Below, piece after piece: positions 56,837 through 64,000 of a DNA stretch of 64,000 nt (position 1 is the first letter of the stretch; each line of letters begins with the position of its first letter). The notes beneath the pieces were generated by a model that saw only the letters and a program-made list of their open reading frames with translations, was not told where the DNA came from and made no database searches. The position numbers were made by a program, and so were the translations under genes. The stretch is from Spirometra erinaceieuropaei (Eukaryota; Platyhelminthes; Cestoda; Diphyllobothriidea; Diphyllobothriidae). The stretch is taken from the NCBI GenBank assembly GCA_902702965.1, contig CACRXP010000047.1:559956-623955 (forward strand). The letters are read 5' to 3'.

Positions 56837-58748
56837 CAGTTAGTGACCTAACTCATGAAATGCGTCGAAATTTACGAATGATTGCTAATCACTCGCAAAC
56901 CGACATAATTTCATGAGTCCAATGTCTATGTTGATTAAGTTCAAGTTTAAAAGAATTTAAAACAGAAAAGAAACAGTAAAGGCAGTATTGCATAGTTTAG
57001 AATTACCGATTTATTTTAAAAATCGCGATAACCCGAAAACGTCAGAAATGGCTCTAATTCAGTAAACTTCGTTTTTAAATGTATAGAATGTATTTTTATA
57101 GCAAAAACACAATAAATATGAAAGAAGACATTAAATAACTTCTTTTAATAGTGTTTTAATGAAGTTTACATCTAAAACTCGTTGAATAAGTAGTGCGATT
57201 GCATATATGACGGTTTGTCAACTGCCTATATTCGGAGTGTAGATTTCAAAGCAGTTTTCCAGTAAGAAGTGTTTTTTTGGCGTACATAATGTAAATGGGA
57301 TGGATTTCGACAAAAGAACCTGGAATTTGCTTGATTTAACCGATTGGGACGTGGTAGGAACAAAAGTTTTCATAAGGTGACATGCAATGAGGCCGGTCGG
57401 TGCCTAATACATTTAAATATAACTGGCACGCGTGGTCGCAAACATACCATTTTCTGTTTATAGAAAGAACTTTCTTCCGTTAAATTAATTTACACTTTTC
57501 GTTCGTTTTTGATTACGTTGAGTTTCAGATCGGCCTCCAAAATTATGCTGAATACTTCATGATTTTCAGTGTTTTCACCCGATCGTCCACAACGACAGAT
57601 TCTGAATTACCTGTCCGTTGAGAATTTTAAAATAAGATTATTGTTGCAGGCATTTACCAAATTAGTGAATGTTCGGACGCTTCTTTTCAAGAAGATGATC
57701 GTTTGCGTCACATGCAAAAACTTACTTACATATCAAACTTCCTTTTCGAGTAAAACGGCTGTCCACAACGAAAGTCAGCAACGAATATGCCTTCGAACAA
57801 TAAAAAAACATTCCTTTATATTTTCTCTCTTTAGAAAGTGCTGTATTACTGCACTCCGTTAACGGATCTCTGTATACTTTGCATTTTTGCACAATGAGGC
57901 CAAGTAAAAATTTGACATTTTTGTCCGTTTCTTTTGCTTTCTTAAGAAATACTAATATTTTTCTACTGTAAACGTAAAAACGTGCCTTCCTCTATACATT
58001 GAGGCCATTTTCACTATTTTTGTCTGCTTTTAGACCTCGTTCTCCGATTATGAATGCACGCCGGGGCGCCCATATAAATACTAATATTTTGATGAAACCA
58101 TTAATAGTTTGCTCGTTCTGTTTCTGAATAAATTATTCATAGAAGCTAAACTACACGATAAGTAGTGTTTCATATGTTTAAAGCTGGAAATGCCAATTTG
58201 GTGGTGGTCATTTATGTGACATCAGATAGAATTTTCCAAACGGCAAAACAATCTCAGACCATTTAAACGAAGCAGTCCTTATTTGCGTTATTACTGCATT
58301 TTAGGACACCAAATCGCACAGATTTGCTGATTGGACATTTGGAAATTAATAAAACCTCTGGTTTTCTAGAAATAACCTTTCTGTTTGCAAGTTGATTATT
58401 ACGGTTAGCATCGGGCATAAAATAAATTTCCATGTTCCGCTAAATCTGTTTATTAAAATTCTTGCGGGTAAATTACTGTACTTTCAAGGTAAAAGTCGCT
58501 CAGATACGTAACCGGAGTCTAGGACATGTATTAGCATAGGAAGTTGCATGAATATATTCTAACGCCAATTTTCGCTCAAATTTACTGATATTTTATTTGA
58601 TATAATTACGTAAACACAATTATTGCACAATAGGAGTGTATTTCTTTGAAGGTTGTGGATGAGCGAACACAATGCGCGACGTTAAAGATGTCCCGGAATT
58701 TTCGCATCAGTTTCCGTTATCGGATTTCATGAGATAGGTCACGCACTG
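56837..58748 (-). mobile_element. Non-autonomous TIR element, copy 2 (1912 bp), opposite orientation
   Basis: The ends CAGTTAGTGACCTAACTCATG (56837) and CATGAGATAGGTCACGCACTG (to 58748, followed by TA) are inverted. Relative to copy 1 at 47.87 kb the subterminals are swapped: the left side here (TTTACGAATGATTGCTAATC) matches the right side there, and the right side here matches the left side there. Only one flanking TA survives (CA on the left). No transposase frame was recognised. Confidence 0.75.
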
Positions 58749-58919
58749 TAGGTATTATTTGCTGCTATCAGAATAAGTGCACACAGGCATCCTTATAGAT
58801 ATGTTTTTAAAAAATTAAGTTTGAGTTACGAGAGCAGAGTCAGTAATCGGGAAAGTGCATACCTTGAACGCGGTCATATTTACCTAATGTGGGTTTTGCA
58901 GGAGGTCGGAAAGTGGCTT

Positions 58920-59065
58920 ATTCAAAAGCCGGCATCCTGCCATAAGTAAAATATCTTAAAATTTTGCCAGATTTTAATGACTTTAACAATAGAATTTAAT
59001 GCATCACCTCCAGTCGAAAACGCATTTCATAATTTTGTCCGACATAACATAAGACTGCCTACTGC
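58920..59065. repeat. Half MITE (right arm)
   Basis: CCGGCATCCTGCCATAAGTA, CAGTCGAAAACGCATTTCATA and a CTGCCTACTG end resemble the right arm of the MITE family. No left arm is adjacent. Confidence 0.5.
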
Positions 59066-59069
59066 CTTG

Positions 59070-60264
59070 CTCTAACAGAAATATTAATGGTGTTCCGATA
59101 AGTAGTGAAGATAAAGTGAATCAGATCGGCAGTCGCCGGACACGACGTCCACCATGTGCTCCAGGGCATGATGGAGTCAGGAGGGTGAATTTGTTTTTTT
59201 TGACTGTAGACTTTCGCTGTACTCTCTTCTCCCTCAGCCAGATCGAGCTGGCGGCCAGGGTGACCGAAAGCGGATCCGGGAACGCTGAGTGACATTTCGA
59301 GAATAAATTAACGTCGCAGCCATGTTCTGTCGCAAGTTAAAAGAACCCAACAGAAATCAGTCATGTCCTAGTCGGAGGCTACATTGTTGAGACCTTCTTT
59401 AGAGGTGCTTCTGTCTAGGATAACGTACTGCCTTTTAAGGAACATCGTAATTTTCGGTGATCGTAAAAGTCTAAGCTTACAACATTGTCCTGTTTCTGAG
59501 GCCCGAGGCTGGGTATCACTGAACAGGGTATGCAGATATGCGGTCAGGAACCTTTTGCGGTCGTCAATTAACTGCGCTGCTTGTTTGGCTCAAACGGTTG
59601 CCATCTAGAAATTAATATTGTCAGCTTTAGGTTTTTCCATTTTACACTAGTAATCTTCATTAAAGTTACTCATTCGAGTCAAAATAGATAAGTTTGTAGT
59701 GACGAAATTATTCTCTGAATTGTATGATATCGAAACAATTGTTATTGTCTCACGATGTCAACGAGGCCTGGAACCTTTTCGGAAACAGCAAACCAAGTTA
59801 TGGAATGACAAGCTCACTCTGTCAGAAAGCATTTGCCAAAGCATGGACGAAAAACACGAAAATCCAGCTTTTGGGATGGAGTGGGGAGTTAAGGCCCACG
59901 TAATCACTGCGCATGCACTCAGTCCGACAGATATGGCTCATATGAGAAGTCAGAAAAACGTCACGCCGATTATTTTTTTAGCCGGTGCAAATGGTGCCCA
60001 GAACCTACGAGTCCGTCGCTCCGTTTGAAGTCATGGTTTCGGTTGTAAGAGCTCGTCTGGCGGCGCTCACTGTCATGCTGTGACAATAACCTTGCGTATA
60101 ACCCACATTTACTTATGCAATTTTCTGGATATTTGAAAATTTTACCTTGCCAGCGATTTTAAGTTACTAACACTTTAAGGGCGACGCTACTTAGTTTAAA
60201 CCTGCCATAAAAAACAAATTTTGAAAAGTCAAATTTGCGAACACGTGTTTTCAGTAACTGTTCA
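59070..60264. other. Intergenic, small unrecognised frames
   Basis: A 109-codon frame (59699-60028, plus) and a 78-codon frame (59059-59295, minus) have no domain I recognise. The stretch 59120-59290 is GC-richer than its flanks and may be a repeat. Confidence 0.35.
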
Positions 60265-60735
60265 TCAGGCCAAAACGGTTACAAAGAAGTTTAAGTTATG
60301 CGAATTACATGACTTATAAGTGATTCGGGGATAATTAACATCCATCTTTCCCACGCCAATCATCGTTCCCACGCCACTCGCATGATGAGGCGTGCTATGG
60401 CGTGGTCGGCGTGTCGTGGTCACAGCGTTAAGGGGGCGAGGGAGAGGGGGGCATAGGCTGTGAGTACGTCGGGTACCTTGTACAGCCACCCTGCCATCAG
60501 GAGGTTGGGGCGACGTTGGGGTCGGCGTTGGCCACGGAAGACAGAGCGCCTGTGTCAGAGTCTTCTGACTGCATAGCATTGGATTGGCCAGCCGTATAGC
60601 CACTGCCTCGGCTATAGCTAGCACCCGTTGGCGTAGGCCTCTGGAAAAGCTTGCTGATGTCCGGTAGACAATCTGAACGGCTACTTTGGCATCGACTGCG
60701 TCCCCTTGAAAAGGCAGTCTTATAAATAAGTCCAA
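60265..60735 (-). other. GC-rich 156-codon frame, possible decayed PLE or repeat
   Basis: The minus-strand frame is strikingly GC-rich against an AT-rich background. Its first part reads LFIRLPFQGDAVDAKVA, reminiscent of the IYLPFKSDNAPNVIK spacer before the PLE-C endonuclease. The remainder is Pro/Thr/Arg-rich (LPWPTPTPTSPQPPD) with no domain. A competing frame overlaps it. It could be a decayed PLE-C-like spacer or an unrelated GC-rich repeat. Confidence 0.3.
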
Positions 60736-60769
60736 ACACCGATTAAGAAATTAATTCAAGACCCTGTTA

Positions 60770-63700
60770 CAGACACGTGATTAGCCAACAAGGACTTAAT
60801 AGAAAAAATAACATTATTACATCGTTAGGATTGCAGGATGCATGTACTGCAGTCAAATGCACAATTATTATTTTTTCCATTGTAATGGCTGCAAGACCAC
60901 CCGCCGTTTCATGCTCAATGCTTTCCCCTACGACAACACGTCCGCTGGCCATTTTCTTCTTGGTCGTAGTGCACAGGTGGCTAGTAGTAAGTCCCACTAA
61001 GATTTTCTGCCCACTATAGAGCGAAATTGCAGGAGAAAAATTCAAAGATGTAAAAATCTGTAGGTCTGTGGACTGAATGTCAACATATGCGCCTAGAAGA
61101 GAGGTAGTGAACGCCTGCATGACTAGAGGGATCGTCCTCATTTAATGTAAGATTGGTAGCCGTGAAGACCAGGGTGCCATTAGTTAAATTACGGTCACTC
61201 CTCCGATCAAACACATCTAGATATCTTGTGACCCCTTTCATGACGCAGACTTAATTGCATGCAAAGTAGTCCGCGACCTCTCAGCTGAAAGACTTTTGCC
61301 CACCGTAGGTGAACCAAGGTTTGGTAAGTAACCCCGTATGGCCTCTATTACCACAATTTCTGTAAGACACGCCCCGCCTCTAGCCTTTTTTGACCCCGCT
61401 GAATGTGAAGTAGAACTTTTTAGGTCTAACTAGGTTCTTGTCTAGATTTTTCACAAACTTGCATCCATCGCTAAAGCTGTGGTCTTCTCAACCTTAGGCT
61501 CGCTTGAAAAGTTTACAGGACGAATTACCCTTCTTAAGTGTTTCCGCATGCCGTGTTCGGTGCGGAGGGATTGGAATAATTGTAAAAAATAGATTTTTCT
61601 CGACTCCTTTTATTGTTCATAACTTACTGACTTTGGCAGGCTTGCCATTTTATTAAAAATGGTTTCTACATAAAAGACGAGAAAACTGATACACCATCAT
61701 GGTTATATGGCAAAAGATCAGTTAGACTCCCCTGAATGTTACACAGTTTGATTACTAGGTTCCCTTACAAACTTCATCGGTTGAGGTAAAGATTTCCACC
61801 CTTAGTAAAGAGCAATTGTTCACCAGGTAATTCAGTTAGGATATGTCATGATGAGACGTGTTCTAATTGAGGGAAAAGTAAAGATTTTAATAGTGAGGAA
61901 CTTATTTGTTAATCTTTAAATTATTCACACTTAGATACTATGACAATTTCTACAACTTGTTTTTGAGTTTTCTACAATGTATACATGAAGTGCACCGATA
62001 TCTTCCGAACATACTTAGCTTTTGGCACATAAAACGACAAATACACGATCTATTTTCCAACAGTACAATATACATAAATGACGAAAATAGGTAGGCTATC
62101 AAAAGGGCTAGTATGATGCTCTTGGGCAATAAAATTTAGCCTTAAGCAAGCGCATTTGACGCACATGAGCCATAAACAGATGTAATCTCTATACTAGAGA
62201 AGAATGGAAAGGAGTCCTTATCATCACCGTGAGATATTTATCTCGTTGTTCTATTTTCAGCATACAGAGTATTAATGTTTAGATGTTTCTACACGATGCA
62301 CGCCAGATATCTGCAGAAAAGCGCTCGTATGAAATCAGATGGAAAGTAAAATATTTTAAGCTGTATAATAGTGCGATAGAATCGCCTACGAGGAAATACA
62401 AGTTCTATCTTAATTACAGTTAAATGACCGCGGGCGGGCAATTTGTCTAAACGGTGTTGATGTCAAAAAAGGAAATTTGCATCATTGAAAATGTCTTGTT
62501 AAGACAAAAGTGAAATTTTTTTGACTTTCGACTTATGTATTTAAAATTAATGGTTGTTGTGATCTCTCCTCACTTTGAGCCTTCTGCAATCACATTAAAG
62601 CGCCTGGTGCGCATTACATGGAAAACATACTTGTTCTCATGGAGTACAGCATGAATGTTTTTCAAAAAAGGATATGTTTATAAGTTTAACCAGAACAACC
62701 GTGAGGATGGATTATAGAGCCCCACTGAGAAAACGGGAGGCAAATACCCTTGTAATAGTGTGGAGTGGTAAGGGGGGTTTAAGGGCTGAGACAAACGGAA
62801 CTCACAGATGGCAGTTTTCCGGAAACAGTGATAAAATGGCAGTTGAGGCATTAGTTTGTTTAAGTACAGCAATAAAACTTAAACGCGTAAGTGAGCGATT
62901 TGGAACTTTGGAAATTATGACTATAAACAGGTGAAAAATGAAATCGGGGTGAATATTTAAATATTGCTGGACAACTGATTTCCGTCCGTGTTAAACAACC
63001 TCATTGGAGGAGAACCTGTTAAGATTACACCATACAATCTGTCTATTTGATTGGCCACGACTAAAAAAGTGGATCTAGTAACGTTGAAATCCCAAGAAGT
63101 CGACACAAGCCAAGGTCTGGAGAGAAACTGTAAATTCCATTCGTAAGCTTAATAGCAACACATGAACGGGGCTTGACAGGAGATGAAAGAAATGGTAGGG
63201 GTTTATATTAATCCTACCTAAATGGCATAAGTAAGTATTTGAAAGAAACAGAGATCGGGCAGGGTCATATGCCCGATCGTTACCAGGTCACCCAGCAACA
63301 TTTTCCATTATTCATGTAATTGTACACAAGGGCACTTTGAAACGCTAGGCAATGTCTCACTTCTGCCCCTCTAGTTTTTCTTCGAAAAGCCCACTGACAT
63401 TCCTTAATACATTTATCTGAATGATGGACATTTGGCTGAGCAAGTAAACTACAATGTTAACAACATCTAATTTTTACAGCTTTGTTCAAATCTTCCTATT
63501 TTCAGACAAAACAACATTATTGGCACCTTATTTAACCATCGTTATGTAAACGGAGTTTCTGATTATAAATCTTTAGCCTTTCTAAGATACCCAGAAACAA
63601 TTTGAATAAAGCATCATTTTTCGTTAGATAGTCCACTTGTGTTGCGGAATATATCCCATGTTGGATTGTCGGGCGCCTTTCTGACATAAGGCGCCAACCA

Positions 63701-64000
63701 TAAATTTGTTTGTCATATTGGATACCTCGACGTCCATATTGAAAACACCTGCTTTAAACTTGGTTTTGGTTTTCGTTAAACAGAATTCTTGGGTGTCGGA
63801 CACCAACTACACTAACAATACACGCGGAGCGTTGGAAAGGTTTCAGGAGACGGCTTAGGAAACTTGTTCCATGCTTTCGGCGCATACTACTTATAACGTT
63901 GAACCATCGAGACAAAGTTGAACCTCAGTAGCCCTCATCTTGGTCACTCAAAAGTTAAAGGTGGCCAAATTGTCAAAGTGTTTTACTCATCCCTTTCCCT
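60770..64000. other. Intergenic, no gene recognised; two short perfect hairpins
   Basis: A 124-codon minus frame at 60767-61141 has no known domain. Two perfect hairpins occur: GATCGGGCA/TGCCCGATC at 63253-63278 and GGCGCCTT/AAGGCGCC at 63672-63695. Otherwise nothing was identified. Confidence 0.4.

Noticed and set aside
1..64000. CRISPR array, prokaryotic operon or phage module
   Set aside because: No regularly spaced short repeats, no compact co-directional genes and no ribosome-binding-site pattern. The content is eukaryotic transposons.

Overview
The window looks like a gene-poor, AT-rich stretch of a metazoan genome, most plausibly a flatworm and perhaps a diphyllobothriid-type tapeworm. 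This is inferred from three things: the abundance of Penelope-like elements (PLEs) with GIY-YIG endonucleases, a degenerate TTAGGG-type tract, and the intron-style structure around the one host gene candidate. There is no operon, no ribosome-binding-site pattern and no CRISPR array. Species assignment from sequence alone is not secure.

The only convincing host gene is a GC-richer coding exon at about 16.0-16.7 kb. It has repeated Y-x-[S/D/T]-x-[F/Y] motifs like those of axonemal microtubule proteins, and an AATAAA signal follows it. Nearly everything else that can be recognised is mobile DNA.

Three PLE lineages are present. PLE-A (37.24-39.49 kb, +) has an almost intact reverse transcriptase plus GIY-YIG frame with one in-frame TAA near its start, and a hammerhead ribozyme motif about 30 bases after its stop codon. 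PLE-B occurs as at least eight fragments (2.4-3.4, 18.85-19.0, 19.74-20.4, 21.74-22.38, 23.9-24.3, 24.4-24.6, 35.76-35.95 and 50.78-50.85 kb), several with the same kind of hammerhead. PLE-C is represented by two 5'-truncated copies (12.5-13.15 kb, -, and 17.35-18.3 kb, +). The hammerheads lack a usable stem III (GAAAC directly joined to GTC), as in the PLE-associated ribozymes known to act as dimers. Stems I and II keep pairing between families despite sequence change. Two PLE-B copies have a backwards terminal-repeat segment on their truncated 5' end, and one of these is bounded by a perfect 13-bp direct repeat.

DNA transposons form the second layer. A family of foldback MITEs of about 1 kb starts with CAGT...GTGACCTA..CTCATGAAATG and is flanked by TA (8.3-9.3 kb nested in an older copy, 23.2-23.9, 27.5-28.5, 49.6-50.2, 53.6-54.6 kb, plus half copies). 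Two 1.8-1.9 kb non-autonomous elements with the same outer TIR lie in opposite orientation (47.87-49.65 and 56.84-58.75 kb). A mariner-superfamily transposase relic lies at 41.15 kb. The third layer is a 3'-truncated LINE with an APE-type endonuclease (26.6-27.5 kb, -), tRNA-derived SINEs (6.6-7.4 and 36.8 kb) and two unclassified dispersed repeat families (20.84-21.49 with 31.66-32.16 kb; 31.14-31.66 with 34.37-35.16 and 28.83-29.06 kb).

The recognisable repeats are densest between about 12 and 39 kb. Most of 1-2.3, 3.4-6.6, 9.4-12.2, 39.5-47.8 and 59-64 kb shows no recognisable gene.
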